This document shows, piece after piece, positions 46,001 through 57,144 of a stretch of 64,000 bases of DNA (positions are counted from its first letter, which is position 1; each line of letters opens with the position of its first letter). This stretch comes from Hyperoodon ampullatus (taxonomy: Eukaryota > Chordata > Mammalia > Artiodactyla > Ziphiidae), in assembly GCA_949752795.1 (NCBI GenBank), contig OX457057.1, positions 101,025,513 to 101,089,512 on the forward strand, given 5' to 3'. A program made the position numbers and the translations under genes. The notes beneath the pieces are model-generated. The model saw nothing but the letters and a program-made list of their open reading frames with translations, was not told the origin of the DNA and ran no database searches.

Positions 46001-46765
46001 GAAAACATAGGCAGAACACTCTATGACATAAATCACAGCAAGATCCTTTTTGACCCACCTCCTAGAGAAATGGAAATAAAGACAAAAATAAACACATGGG
46101 ACCTAATGAAACTTAAAAGCTTTTGCACAGCAAAGGAAACCATAAACAAGACCAAAAGACAACCCTCAGAATGGGAGAAAATATTTGCAAATGAAGCAAC
46201 TGACAAAGGATTAATCTCCAAAATTTATAAGCAGCTCATGCAGCTCAATAACAAAAAAACAAACAGCCCAATCCAAAAATGGGCAGAAGACCTAAATAGA
46301 CATTTCTCCAAAGAAGATATACAGACTGCCAAGAAACACATGAAAGGATGCTCAACATCTTTACTCATTAGAGAAATGCAAATCAAAACTACAATGAGAT
46401 ATCATCTCACACCAGTCAGAATGGCCATCATCAAAAAATCTAGAAACAATAAATGCTGGAGAGGGTGTGGAAAAAAGGGAACACTCTTGCACTGCTGGTG
46501 GGAATGTGAATTGGTACAGCCACTATGGAGAACGGTATGGAGGTTCCTTAAAAAACTACAAATAGAACTACCATATGACCCAGCAATCCCACTACTGGGC
46601 ATATACCCTGAGAAAACCATAATTCAAAAAGAGACATGTACCAAAATGTTCATAGCAGCCCTATTTACAATAGCCCAGAGATGGAAACAACCTAAGTGTC
46701 CATCATGGGATGAATGGGTAAGAAGATGTGGCACATATATACAATGGAATATTACTCAGCCATAA
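43070..46765 (+). CDS. L1 ORF2 protein (endonuclease-reverse transcriptase), C-terminally frameshifted
   Basis: The 1,231-residue frame makes the enzyme that nicks target DNA and copies L1 RNA onto it. The N-terminal APE-type endonuclease has N13, E42 (LQETH), D144 and N146 (VGDFN), D204 (RIDH) and H229 (SDHN), matching the known catalytic residues. The reverse transcriptase core has the FADD motif at 699-702, and the Cys-rich motif starts at C1129 ([18 protein letters not shown]). Family members end at about 1,275; here the frame ends early, at TAA 46,763-46,765. Older and sister copies in this window have one more base at the equivalent of 46,717-46,721 (GAATGG-AT-AAG against GAATGGGTAAG), after which the other frame stays open to a TAA at 46,885-46,887. 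So about 40 C-terminal residues are lost or altered. Whether activity survives is not known. Confidence 0.93.
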   Translation: MGIGTYISIITLNVNGLNAPTKRHRVAEWIQKQDPYICCLQETHFRPRDTYRLKVRGWKKIFHANGNQKKAGVAILISDKIDFKIKTTRRDKEGHYIMIKGSIQEEDITIVNIYAPNIGAPQYIRQILTAIKGEIDSNTIIVGDFNTPLSPMDRSSKMKINKETQALNDTLNKMDLIDIYRTFHPKTTEYTFFSSAHGTFSRIDHILGHKSSLGKFKKIEIVSSIFSDHNAMRLDINYTKRVVKNTNTWRLNNTLLNNEVITEEIKEEIKKYLETNDDGDTTTQNLWDAAKAALRGKFIAIQSHLKKQETSRINNLTLHLKQLEKEEQKHPKVSRRKEIIKIRSEINEKEMKETIAKINKTKSWFFEKINKIDKPLARLIKKKREKTQINRIRNEKGEVTTDTAEIQKIMRDYYKQLYANKMDNLEEMDKFLEMHNLPRLNQEEIENMNRPITSTEIETVIKNLRTNKSPGPDGFTGEFYQAFREELTPMLLKLFQNIAEGGTLPNSFYEATITLIPKPDKDVTKKENYRPISLMNIDAKILNKILANRIQQHIKRIIHHDQVGFIPGMQGFFNIRKSINVIHHINKLKEKNHMIISIDAEKAFDKIQHPFMIKTLQKVGIEGTFLNIIKAIYDKPTASIVLNGEKLKPFPLRSGTRQGCPLSPLLFNIVLEVLATAIREEKEIKGIQIGKEEVKLSLFADDMILYIENPKDATRKLLELINEFVKVAGYKINAQKSLTFLYTNDEKSESEIKETLPFTIATKRIKYLGINLPKETKDLYAENYKTLMKEIKADTNRWRDVPCSWIGRINIVKMTLLPKAIYRFNAIPIKLPLAFFTELEQKISQFVWKHKRPRIAKAILRTKNGAGGIRLPDFRLYYKATVIKTVWYWHKNRKIDQWNRIESPEINPRTYGHLIFDKGGRNLQWRKDSLFNKWCWENWTGTCKSMRLDHSLTPYTKISSKWIKDQNVKPDTIKLLEENIGRTLYDINHSKILFDPPPREMEIKTKINTWDLMKLKSFCTAKETINKTKRQPSEWEKIFANEATDKGLISKIYKQLMQLNNKKTNSPIQKWAEDLNRHFSKEDIQTAKKHMKGCSTSLLIREMQIKTTMRYHLTPVRMAIIKKSRNNKCWRGCGKKGTLLHCWWECELVQPLWRTVWRFLKKLQIELPYDPAIPLLGIYPEKTIIQKETCTKMFIAALFTIAQRWKQPKCPSWDEWVRRCGTYIQWNITQP

Positions 46766-46897
46766 AAAGAAATGAAATTGAGCTATTTGTAATGAGGTGG
46801 ATGGACCTAGAGTCTGTCATACAGAGTGAAGTAAGTCAGAAAGAGAAAGACAAATACTGTATGCTGACACATATATATGGAATTTAAGAAAAAAAAA

Positions 46898-47206
46898 ATG
46901 TCATGAAGAACCTAGGGGTAAGACAGGAATAAAGACACAGACCTACTAGAGAATGGACTTGAGGATATGGGGAGGGGGAAGGGTAAGCTGTGACAAAGTG
47001 AAAGAGCGGCATGGACATATATACACTACCAAACGTAAGGTAGATAGCTAGTGGGAAGCAGCCGCATAGCACAGGGAGAGCAGCTCGGTGCTTTGTGACC
47101 GCCTGGAGGGGTGGGATAGGGAGGGTGGGAGGGAGACGCAAAAGGGAGGGGATATGGGAACATATGTATATGTATAACTGATTAAATTTGTAAAAAAAAA
47201 AAAAAA
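46898..47206 (+). repeat. L1 3' UTR, first copy
   Basis: It runs from 'atgtcatgaagaacctaggg' to 'gattaaatttgt' and an A15-like run. It lacks the last 25 or so bases of the family 3' UTR ('ttataaagcagaaac'). Confidence 0.9.
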
Positions 47207-47535
47207 ATGTCATGAAGAACCTAGGGGTAAAACGGGAATAAAGACACAGACCTACTTGAGAATGGACTTGAGGATATGGGGAGGGGGAAGGGTAAGCTGT
47301 GACAAAGCAAAAGAGAGGCATGGACATATATACACTACCAAACGTAAGGTAGATAGATAGTGGGAAGCAGCCGCAGAGCACAGGGAGATCAGCTCGGTGC
47401 TTTGTGACCGCCTGGAGGGGTGGGATGGGGAGGGTGGGAGGGAGGGAGATGCATGAGGGAAGGGATGTGGGAACAGATGTATATGTATGACTGATTCACT
47501 TTGTTATAAAGCAGAAACTAATAATAAAAAAAAAA
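47207..47535 (+). repeat. L1 3' UTR, second tandem copy
   Basis: It repeats the first copy from 'atgtcatgaagaacctaggg' and runs on to 'ttgttataaagcagaaacta' and an A run. The two copies differ at scattered bases ('gtaaaacggg' against 'gtaagacagg'), so the duplication is not a very fresh exact repeat. Confidence 0.9.
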
Positions 47536-47595
47536 TCCACATCTTGGCTGTCTAATAAAGAAACCCTTAAAGCCAAAAAATAATAATAATAATAA
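47536..47595 (+). other. Extra 3' segment with its own poly-A signal (transduction candidate)
   Basis: About 40 bp beginning 'tccacatcttggctgtctaa' are not L1. They contain AATAAA at 47,554-47,559, and an A/AAT-rich tail follows directly up to the right TSD. This is the structure of an L1 3' transduction or of a joined mRNA end. Confidence 0.75.
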
Positions 47596-47610
47596 TAATT
47601 TACATGATTA
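47596..47610. repeat. Target-site duplication, right copy
   Basis: Identical to 40,598-40,612; it marks the true 3' edge of the L1 insertion. Confidence 0.92.
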
Positions 47611-48707
47611 AAAAAAATCCAAACAGTGGAAAAATACAGACATAGATTTTTTTAATAGATTATATAAATATAAGGCATCTTTTCTTAGCAACTCAGAATG
47701 TTCATCAAAACACCATTTGTAATATTAAAAAACTAGGAGCAACCTAAATGCTTAACAATATGGGAATGAGTAAGTAAATTATAGTATTTTAATTAGTGGA
47801 TTATGCAATTATTAAAAATTATAAATATAAAGATTATATCACAAATTTTAAAATATAAATGATGTAAGTTTTCAAAATTTATCCATGCAAACATTTATGT
47901 ACACAATGACTACAAGCATGTAAAAATATGCACAAGAGAAAATAGTGGGAGGCAATGTACAGAAGCAATTATAGAATTTGTATTTGTGTGGTGAAATTAC
48001 AGATTTTTCCAAGTCTCACGTAGTGTTTTAAATTCTATTTATAATTTCTGGAAATTTCTATTTTTAAAGACATATAATATGCTTGGAAATATACATTACA
48101 TGAAACTGCCAATTTTCAATCATTTTTGACTTAATAAAAATTGCAATATTTGGTTCAACCTAATACTGTATTATTATTGTCCAGCTAACAAACTGAATCC
48201 ATTTTTTGGAATAAAAGTTGGTAACTCCTATTTATAAATGTTCATTAAGCTCCAAAATAGAGTCTAACTTTTAAAAAATTTTTAGTGAAATAAATTACTT
48301 GAAAATCACATTTGAAACTACAACTCAAAAATACAAAGGTTTTTGTTTTTTAAGAAAATTTCAGACTTCTGAATTGATGCAAAGCTACTGCCATTGCATC
48401 TATTTTTTCATCTTTGAAATGGTGTCATGTTCATTTTTAAATTATTCAATGACCAGTATAAAGTAAAACATTCATAATTTAATAGGTAAATTTCCTTCTA
48501 ACCTGTGCTGGAATGATTTAAATTGCTTCATGCTCTGTGATTACTCAGAGATAATTAGTCCTCTAAATATTTCTGTAATGAAAACCATGAGTTTAAGGAA
48601 CTATACAAATTCAAACCAAACAGAATCTTTACTTCGTTACTGAATATTTATGTTCACCGTAAAAATTGTTTAATGATTGGTTAGAATTGTTAAAAAAAAT
48701 AGTTTAG
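47611..48707. other. No gene recognised
   Basis: AT-rich unassigned DNA downstream of the L1 with no visible exon or named repeat. Confidence 0.5.
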
Positions 48708-48709
48708 GG

Positions 48710-49042
48710 GGCTTCCCTGGTGGTGCAGTGGTTAAGAATCCTCCTGCTAATGCAGGGGACACGGGTTCGAGTCCTGGTCCGGGAAGATCCCACATGCTGC
48801 GGAGCAACTAAGCCTGTGCACCACAACTACTGAGCCTGCTCTCTAGAGCCCATGGGCCACAACCACTGAGCCCACGTGCCTCAACTACTGAAGCCCGCGC
48901 ACCTAGAGCCCGTGCTCCACAACAAGAGAAGCCACCGCAATGAGAAGCCCACACACCTCAACGAAGAGTAGTCCCCGGTCGCTGCAACAAGAGAAAGCTC
49001 GTGCACAACGATGAAGACACAACACAGCTAAAAAAAAAAAAA
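48710..49042 (+). mobile_element. CHR-2 dimeric SINE, long form
   Basis: It runs from 'gggcttccctggtggtgcag' through repeats of 'cacaactactgagcc' type to an A tail. The flanks 'atagtttag' and 'aaatgtttag' resemble a short diverged TSD. Confidence 0.9.
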
Positions 49043-49839
49043 ACCAAATGTTTAGAGCAAGCCAGACCATAAAAATGTGAAGTAAAATTAAATGTATTCA
49101 TAGGAACTTGTCATAGCAATCATAGAAAAAAGTTGATCAGCCTGGATTTGAGGGAAAGGTAGACTTCACCTTTGCTATACAATTGCTATTTTAAGTATTT
49201 GATATTAAGGATCATTGTTTCTGAAATTTCAGAGAAGCATTTTGTAGTCTTTTATGATATATTTATTAATAACTACAGAAATATGGACTGCTTGAAGAAA
49301 GAGACAGTAGAGACTGTGTGTGTGTATGCGTGTGTGTGTGTGTGTATGTGTGATGTATGTTCATAAGTGTATCAACAACATCAAGCACAGTGCCTGGCAC
49401 ATGGTAGATAATCAATAAAAGTTTGATAAATAAATACCTGGGTTGGTTAAGCAAGTATATTAAAAACAAAAGTACAGATTAAGTGCTTGCAGAGAGGTCA
49501 TTTGTGGACCTTCACCTTGGTTGCTAAGTCGTGATTTCAGTGACTTGGATGGAGATATAGGAGATGTATTAAACAAACACTTCATGTCATACAAAGTTGA
49601 TGGGACTAGTCAGTGACATAAAGAGCCTACATTATCTTAAACTTGAAATGATGAGTTAAAGCCTGAATGATGAAATTTTAGAGCAATAAATGCAAAGTTC
49701 TCCATTTAAGTTTTTTGGAAAAAAAATCAATCTCATAGGTACAGGATGACAGAGACTGGACTTGGTGGTAACTTGTGTGTTAGGAACTGGAGAATTCATG
49801 TGAACACATGCTTAACCTGAGCCAACAGTGCTTTTTAAA
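49043..49839. other. No gene recognised; TG microsatellite
   Basis: An imperfect (TG)n run lies at 49,315-49,352, followed by a short L2-like 3' tail ('cacagtgcctggcacatggt') at about 49,380-49,435. Otherwise nothing is recognised. Confidence 0.6.
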
Positions 49840-51085
49840 AAATTGTAGTAAAAAAACATACAACATAAAATTTACCATCTTAACCATGTTTAAGTGTACA
49901 GTAAGGTAATGATAACTATATGCACAGTTGTTGTGCAGCAGATCCCCAGAACCTGTTCATCTTCCAAAACTGAAACTCTACACCCATTGAACTCAACCAC
50001 CCACTTTCCCTCCACCTCCAGCCTGCAGTGACCACCATTCTGCTTTCTCTTTCTGAAAGTTTAAAAACTCTGGACACCATATAAGTGGAATTATACAGTA
50101 TTTGTCTTTTTGTGACAGGCTTATTTCACTTAGCATAATGTCCTCAAGGTTTGTCCATGTTGTAGCATGTGACAGGATTTCCTTCTTTTTTAATGCTAGA
50201 TAATATTCCATTGTAAGTATATACCACATTTTGTTTATCTATCTATGCATCGATGGACATTTGAGTTTCTTCCATCTCTTGGCTATTGTGAATAATGCTG
50301 CAATAAACATGGGTATGTAAATATCTCTTCAAGATTCTGTTTTTTTTGTTTTTTTAAGATTCTGTTTTTAATTCTTTTGGATATATACCCAGAAGTGGAA
50401 TTGCTGTATCATATGGTAATTCTATATTTTATCTTTTGAGGAACGTCCATACTCTGTTCCATGGTTGGGACACCATTTTACATTTCCACCAACAGTCAAC
50501 AAGGGTTCCAAGTTCTCCATATCCTTGTCAACACTTGCTATTTTCTGTGTTTTGTGTTTTTTTTTTTATAATGGCCATTCTAACATATTTGAGGTGTTAT
50601 CTCATTGTGGTTTTGCTTTGCATTTCCCTGATGATTAGTGTTACTGAGCACCTTTTCATCTGTTTGTTGGCCATTTGTATATCTTCTGTGGATAAATATC
50701 TGTTCAAGTTCTTTGCCATTTTTAACCAAGTTATTTGGGTTTTGTTGTTGTTGAGTTGTAGGGGTTCTTTATATATTCTGAGTATTAATCCCTTATCAGG
50801 AATATGATTTGCAAATATTTTCTTCCATTTCATAGGTTGCCTTTTTTTCTGTTGATTGTTTCCTTTGATGTACAGAAGTTTTTAAGTTCAATTTAGTTCC
50901 ATTGGTCTATTTTTGCTTTTATTGTCTGTACTTTTGCTGTCATATCCAAGAAATCATTACCAAATCCAGTGTTGTGGAGTTTCCCCCCTATGTTCTCCTC
51001 TAAAAGTATTACAGTTTTTGGGTCTTTAATCCGTTTTGAGTTAATTTTTGTATATGATGTAAGGTTAGGGTCCTAAGACTGATTT
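49840..51085 (-). mobile_element. Old L1 fragment (3' UTR and C-terminal ORF2)
   Basis: The text 'acataaaatttaccatctta' and 'ttgtgcagcagatcccc' is an older L1 3' UTR in reverse. It is followed by ORF2: the minus strand at 50,597-50,833 encodes residues [20 protein letters not shown]. Frames are broken throughout. Confidence 0.88.
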
Positions 51086-51655
51086 TTAAGTTTGAAAATT
51101 TTAATAATTTTTTATAGCCTTAACAATATTACCAAATAGAAATAAGCCAACTTAAACTAGTTTGAACTTTAAAACAACACAAAACTAACAAAGGGACGTA
51201 TAATTGATTTTTTATGGTAAAGGTGTTGGGACTTTTTAGTGCATGTTTGTTACAAACATGGCCTTTGGAGTAAGACCAGCCTGTCTGAATCCCAAGACAC
51301 TACATTTTGTGGGCATCTTAGGCAAGTTTTCTGACAAATCCAAGCCCACACTTCCCTTTCGTAAGGGAGAAACTGGAGTATCTACCTTATAGGGATCTAG
51401 TGCAGCCTCACCAGTTCTTGATAGGTTTAAATGAAATAATGTAGTCATAGTGTCTGAAACATAATCAGCATGTCTTAAATGGTAGCCTAGCTGTTATTAT
51501 TATTATCGCATGTTGATATATTTAAGAATTTTGGTTCCTTCTGATTACCTCAAGATTTAGAATTTATTTAAGAGGACAAAAGTTGAACTTTGAGAAGGTC
51601 AAATTAGAAGGTCTAATTTTGCTTGTTTCTGGAGATGTGATGGGAAGAATTTCAC
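51086..51655. other. No gene recognised
   Basis: Unassigned AT-rich DNA. Confidence 0.45.
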
Positions 51656-51671
51656 AGAAATCTCTCCCAGA

Positions 51672-51776
51672 GGATTGACATATATACACTAATATGTATA
51701 AAATGGTTAATGAATAAGAACCTGCTGTATAAAAAAATAAATTAAATTAAATTTAAAAATTAAACAAACAAAAAAA
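51672..51776 (+). mobile_element. Very short 5'-truncated L1 with TSD
   Basis: It contains 'gacatatatacactaatatg' and 'aagaacctgctgtataaaaa' (an L1 3' end) plus an A-rich tail. A perfect 16-bp TSD (agaaatctctcccaga) lies at 51,656-51,671 and 51,777-51,792. The insert is only about 105 bp. Confidence 0.9.
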
Positions 51777-51792
51777 AGAAATCTCTCCCAGA

Positions 51793-53032
51793 AAAATCTC
51801 TGTTTAAATGTTACTTGCTCTGGAAATGCAACGGAAACTCTCCACAACTTGGTTAGGGCTATGCTTTCATAATGCCCTGGCTTGATGGCTTGTCTAACAC
51901 TCTCATGGTGATGTCTGTAGCTTATATCAGCCCTTATTCTGGGAATTCATTTTTCCTCTAGGGAATTGTTCCTCCCTGCCACACGCAGTCTTGATGGGAC
52001 TGTTAGTGAAGCTGCCTGGCACTCCCTGGCCAAGTGATGGACATGTGATCAATCTTGATCAATCAGACTCTTCTGGAATTTGCACTGAGTGAGTGTAATT
52101 GACACAATGTTGGGAAATGATGGAGCAAATTTATTCCAACTGTGAAGGCTCTCTATTCTTTTCTGTCCTCTGGATCCTTGGAGTTATTCAAGTTTCTACT
52201 TTTCTTGAGGTCCTGGTCCTTTGTTTTTTTCCTTAAGTTTTAAGAGCTGCCTCATATCCTTCTACAGATTTTTTTTCCCCCTGAGACAGCAGATTATCAT
52301 ATGTTGCTTGCACCCCGAGAGCCTGTATGGATTCAGCACTTGTCACTCTGTACTATAATCAACAGTTTACTTGTCTGCCTTCCCTTAGCATCATATGTTC
52401 CTTGGGTTGGAAACTGTGAAAACTGCAACAATGCATTGCCAGTACAGTGACCAAAAAGTTGTTTAGTTAGGAGGAGAAATCATTCATAGTCTTATACTTG
52501 TAATAGGAAGTTCTGTTTGGCTATTCTTTAGGTCATCTTCATGATACTTAAAATTGTTGAGACAATTAAAAAACATTTAAAAATGTGTGACTCTTGCCCA
52601 TACCTGGATTCTCCCCTTCCCTTCATACATGTCCCCTCCCCTAGCCCATATTCAGAAAGATAACAAAAGTAACGAATGGAGCAGTTGCAGAGCCTATGAA
52701 GCCCTTACATCAGCTGTCCTGGTCTACAGCTTTTTAGAGGCTTTTGTTTTCTTAGGGGAGGGTCTCCCTAGAAGTTCTCTTCTTCTTTCCCTACAGTTAG
52801 CCAAAGCTAAGAGGGTCTTTTCCTTTGATATTGCCCCTCTTTCCAATCTAAAGAAGCTATTTGTTCTTATTATAAAATCCAGTGAAATACTCAGCCTTGC
52901 TTTGCTACAAGCAGGTAATGTACTTCTCTGAAGACCTCTGTGCAGGGTGTCACCCAGCTTTTCCATCAGAAGATTCCACTTGGGGCATCACTGCACAATG
53001 ACTATTGTGAATGTTTGGACTTCAGGTCTATC
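51793..53032. other. No gene recognised
   Basis: Unassigned DNA. The 114-codon plus-strand frame at 52,587-52,931 has no recognisable domain and overlaps an opposite frame; I do not call it a gene. Confidence 0.45.
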
Positions 53033-53230
53033 AGTTTATTCATTTATTCACGCATTTAACAAATATTTATTGAGAGTCCACCTTGCTCCTGCACTCTGTA
53101 CTAGGCACTAGGGATAAAATGGTGAGCGAAAATGGAAAAGGATCATCTCTCATGGAGAGGGCTGTCATGTCAGAGACAAAGGACAATGACAAGCTGTATT
53201 AAAGGCCCTACAGGAAATATACTCTGTGCT
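53033..53230 (-). repeat. L2-like fragment
   Basis: The text 'catttattcacgcatttaac', 'aaatatttattgagagtcca' and 'actaggcactagggataaa' is a common old mammalian repeat, probably L2 read in reverse. Confidence 0.55.
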
Positions 53231-53319
53231 GTGACATCTTAAAAAGTAACCCCTCCTAGTTCAGTAATCAGGGATGTATATCCAGGAAATACACTTGGTG
53301 AATACGCCAACCTCCAAAT

Positions 53320-53465
53320 GCCTGGGCTCTGTATCTTACTAGGATAATAATTGCTCTTATGACCTTAGGCACCTGACTGAGCCTGACTCAACCTCATTTA
53401 CTTCATCTATAAAATGAGAAGTCTAGACTAGGTGATCTCTAGGTCCTTTCCATTTCTAATATAGA
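53320..53465 (+). repeat. MIR SINE relic
   Basis: The text 'cttatgaccttaggcacctg', 'cctcatttacttcatctata' and 'aggtgatctctaggtccttt' fits the MIR core. Confidence 0.75.
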
Positions 53466-53489
53466 TTTTCTTAAATGTTATTCTTATTA

Positions 53490-54980
53490 GCAGCTTTTTT
53501 GAGGTATACTTTACATTTCATAAAATTAATTCATTTTTAAGTGTATGATTAAATGACTTTTAGTATATTTACAAAGTTGTGCAACCATCATCACGATCTG
53601 ATTTTAGAATATTTTCATCACAATGAACAGAAATCTCATGCCCATTTAGTCACTTTCCATTCCCACTCCCAGTCCTAGGGAAACACTAAAGTATTTTCTC
53701 CCTCTCTAGATTTGCTTTTTTGGATATTCAATATAAATGGAATCCTGCAATATGTGTTCTTTTGTGCCTGGCTTCTTTGAACAAGATGTTTTTGAAATAC
53801 ATTCATGTTGTAAGGATCATCCATGTTGAAACATGTATCAATACTTCGATCCTTTTTATTGGTGAATGATATTTCCTTGTTCTATTTTTTTAGTCCATTC
53901 ACCATTGATGGACATGTGTTATTTCCACTTTTTGACTATTGTGAATAATCTGCTATGAGCATTTGCATATGAGTCTTTGTGAGAACATGTGTTTTAATTT
54001 CTCCTTGGTGGATACCTAGGAACAGAATTGCAGGGTCATATGGAAACTCTATGTTTAACAATTTGAGAAACTGCCAAACAGTTTTCCAAATGATTACACC
54101 ATCTTACATTCCTATCAGCAACGTATGAGGAGCATAATTTCTCCACATCCTCACCAACACTTGTTTTTATCTGTCTGATTGAGTATAGTTATTCTGGGGA
54201 GTGTGAAGTGGTATCTCATTGTGATTTTGATTTGCATTTCCCTAATGATTAATAATAGTGATCATTTTTTCATGTGCTTAATGATCATTTGTTTACCTTC
54301 TTCGGAGAAATGTCTATTCAAATTCTTTGCTCATTTTTAGATTTTGGTTGTCTTTTTGTTGTTGAGTTGTAAGACTTTTTAATATGTTCTAGATGTATGT
54401 CCTTCATTGGCTGTATAATTTGCAAATATTTTACCCAGTTCTGTGGATTGTCTTTTCATTTTCCTGATAGTATATTATTAAATTTGATTAAATCTAATTT
54501 ATCAATTTTTTCTTTTATTGCTTTCCTAATCCAAGCTCATAAAGATGTTCTCTTATGTTTTCTTCTAAAAGTTTTAGTATTATCTCTTACATTTAGATTT
54601 TTGATCCATTTCAAGCTAATTTTTGTGTATGGTGTGAGGAAGGGGTTCAAATTTATTTATTTATTTTTGCTTGTGCATACCCAATTGTCCTAGCACAACT
54701 TGTTGAAAAGACTATTCTTTTCCTAGTGATTTTCTTGGTACCTTTGTCAAAAATCAATTGACCATAAATGTAAAGGTGTATTTGCGAGCTCTTAATTCCA
54801 TCCCACTGATCATTGTTTGTGTCTTGATTACTATTGATTTGTAGTAAGTTTTGAAATTGGGAAGTGTAAGTTCTCCAACCTTTTTCTTCTTTTTCAGGAT
54901 TGTTCTGGCTATTCTGGGTCTTTGCAATTCCATATTAATTTTAGGGTCCGGCTGGCAATTTCTGCCCCCAAAGTAGCAGT
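53490..54980 (-). mobile_element. Old L1 fragment (3' UTR to ORF2)
   Basis: It starts with 'gcagcttttttgaggtatac' (3' UTR) and passes through reverse ORF2 landmarks ('gtggtatctcattgtgattt', 'tgtcaaaaatcaattgacca'). Many stops; no coding capacity. Confidence 0.88.
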
Positions 54981-55641
54981 ATATTTAGTTTGGCCTAAAT
55001 ATATTTTAGTAATGTTATTGAGGTATATTTTGCATATCATATAATTCACCCTTTTCAAGTGCCCAATTCAATGATTTTAAATGTAAATTTATCAGTATCT
55101 TCTTTAGAATGTACAACCACCACCACGAATCAGTTTTAGAACATTTTCATCACCCCAATAAAGTCTCTGATGCACATTTACTGTTAATTTCTTTCTCCTC
55201 ACCCCTGCTCCAGGAAACCACTAATCTACTTTCTGTCTCTATAGCTTTGCTCTTTTTGAATATTTCATAAAAATGGTATAATACAATATGTGGTCTCTTG
55301 TGTCTGCCTTCTTTTACTGAGAATAACATTTTTGAGATTCATCCATATGGGAGCATATATCTGTAGTTTGTTCCTTTTATTGCTGAGTAGTATTCCATTG
55401 TATGGATATACCACTTTTGTATATTCATTCACTAATTGGTGGACATTTAGATTTTTTCCAATTTGGGGCTATTTTGAATAATGCTACTAAGAACAATCAT
55501 GTTCAAGTCTATGTATGAATATATGTTTTCATTTCTCTTGAGTAGATGCCTAAGAATGGAATTGTTAGGCCATATAGTCAATTTATATTTAACTTTTTAA
55601 TATAACACCATACCACTTTGCAAAGTGGCTGTGCCATTTTT

Positions 55642-55845
55642 TTTTTTTTTTTTGCGGTACGCGGGCCTCTCACTGTTGTGGCCTCTCCCGTTGCGGAGCA
55701 CAGGCTCCGGACGCGCAGGCTCAGCGGCCATGGCTCACGGGCCCAGCCGTTCCGCGGCATGTGGGATCTTCCCGGACCGGGGCATGAACCCGTGTCCCCT
55801 GCATCGGCAGGTGGACTCTCAACCACTGCACCACCAGGGAAGCCC
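55642..55845 (-). mobile_element. CHR-1 SINE, near consensus
   Basis: It runs from a T run and 'gcggtacgcgggcctctcac' to 'ccaccagggaagccc', with a perfect 15-bp TSD (ggctgtgccattttt) at 55,627-55,641 and 55,846-55,860. It sits in an old L1. Confidence 0.95.
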
Positions 55846-55924
55846 GGCTGTGCCATTTTTAAATTCCCCTCAGCAATATATGAAGGTTTCTGCCTTACCA
55901 ATGTTTATTTTTGTCTTTTTAATA

Positions 55925-56020
55925 TTGTATATATTTATATATTATATATTATTTATCTATCTATCTATTGTCTCTCTCTAAAATATATATAATATATGTG
56001 TGTGTGTGTGTATATAGTCT
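55925..56020. repeat. AT-rich stretch with TATC and TG microsatellites
   Basis: TATAT-rich sequence, a (CTAT)n run around 55,955-55,970 and a (TG)n run at 55,997-56,012. Confidence 0.8.
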
Positions 56021-56360
56021 TTTTATTATATTCATTCCAGTTGGTGTGAAATGGTATCTGATTGTGATTTTAATTTGCTTTTCCCTAATGACTAATGATG
56101 GAATATCTTTTCATGTGCTTATTAACTATTCATACAGCTTCTGTGATAAAATGTCTATTCAAGGTTTTTTTGGCCATTTTTTGGATGGGTTGTTTGTCTT
56201 CTTGTTATTGGGTCGTGTTAGTTCTTTTTAAATCCTGTACACAAGAGCTTAATCAGATATGAGTTTTGCAAATATTTTGTCCAAGTCTACTGCTTGTCTT
56301 TTGGTTGTCTTAATAGTGTGTTTTGAAGTTCAGCAGGGATTTTGATATGGAGTGTGTTGA

Positions 56361-56889
56361 TCTGTAGACAAATATACTGCTTGTTTTTTAGTCTGAGCAA
56401 AGGCAAAAGCACCAGTATGGAATTTTTTGATTGCTGGATAATAAGATTTATTCATAAGCACTCAGAGTGGACTTAAAGATAAGTAAGTTTCCTGTCCTAT
56501 CTTAGAGGATGGATGGTCTACCCAGGTTGTGTGTGGGGATGGAGGAAACAGGCAAAATACCAGATATGAGCAAGAAGGCAGAATGCCTGGTACATAGTAG
56601 GAATTCAATGAATATATTTTTAAATGAATGAATAAATGATTGAATAATCAAAGATGGCTATAATAGTTTCCTCTTTTTTATATTTCATATTCCTTCAAAT
56701 GTTCTTTATATGAAATAATTTCCAGACCTTCCCCATTCTAATTACCATCTATGAATAGAATGTTTCTCATAGAATGTGGAGACAGAATTCAGCACAGTGG
56801 GCTGTAGTGTATGTGGTATGATGAGTGCAGAAGAAAGCAAACTTTTATTTCCCAACATTTGAACATCATATTCTCCTTGATATAGCCTA
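56361..56889. other. No gene recognised; short L2-like tail
   Basis: Unassigned DNA, with 'agaatgcctggtacatagta' and a following 'aatgaatgaataaatg' at about 56,580-56,640 resembling an L2 3' end. Confidence 0.5.
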
Positions 56890-56905
56890 ACATCGTTCAC
56901 TTTAA

Positions 56906-57119
56906 TTTTTTTTTTTTTTTTTTTTGCGGTATGCGGGCCTCTCACTGTTGTGGCCTTTCCCGTTGCAGAGCACAGGCTCCGGACGTGCAGGCCCAGCGGC
57001 CATGGCTCACAGGCCCAGCCGCTCCGCGGCATGTGGGATCCTCCCGGACTGGGGCACGAACCCGTGTCCCCTGCATTGGCAGGCAGACTCTCAACCACTG
57101 CGCCACCAGGGAAGCCCTT
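56906..57119 (-). mobile_element. CHR-1 SINE, full length
   Basis: It runs from a T run and 'gcggtatgcgggcctctcac' to 'ccaccagggaagccc'. A perfect 16-bp TSD (acatcgttcactttaa) lies at 56,890-56,905 and 57,120-57,135. Confidence 0.95.
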
Positions 57120-57144
57120 ACATCGTTCACTTTAAAAAAGCACT

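Larger units (their letters stand above)
40613..47595 (+). mobile_element. Full-length L1 retrotransposon
   Basis: The unit has a 5' UTR of about 1.5 kb, ORF1, a 72-bp spacer, ORF2, two tandem 3' UTR copies, a short non-L1 segment and an AAT-rich tail, all within a perfect 15-bp TSD. About 6,980 bp in total. Perfect TSD, intact ORF1 and nearly complete ORF2 make it a fairly recent insertion. The clearest coding defect I see is a frameshift near the ORF2 end. Confidence 0.95.
54990..56360 (-). mobile_element. Second old L1 fragment, interrupted by a SINE
   Basis: A new L1 3' UTR begins at 'ttattgaggtatattttgca', directly behind the ORF2 part of the preceding copy and in the same orientation. 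ORF2-like text continues across the SINE at 55,642-55,845 to about 56,360. Confidence 0.85.

Noticed and set aside
42098..46765. Possibility that ORF1 and ORF2 are domesticated host genes
   Set aside because: They sit in a complete L1 with a 5' UTR, tail and perfect TSD, which explains them fully.
46884..47381. 165-codon minus-strand open frame with a repeated hydrophobic pattern
   Set aside because: It is the antisense of the two tandem L1 3' UTR copies; the internal protein repeat only mirrors the DNA duplication.
52587..52931. 114-codon plus-strand frame
   Set aside because: No domain, no splice or promoter context, and an overlapping antisense frame.
55618..55992. 124- and 118-codon frames with Gly/Arg/Pro-rich sequence, repeated at many places in the window
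   Set aside because: They all fall on CHR-1 SINEs; the similar peptides come from the shared SINE sequence.
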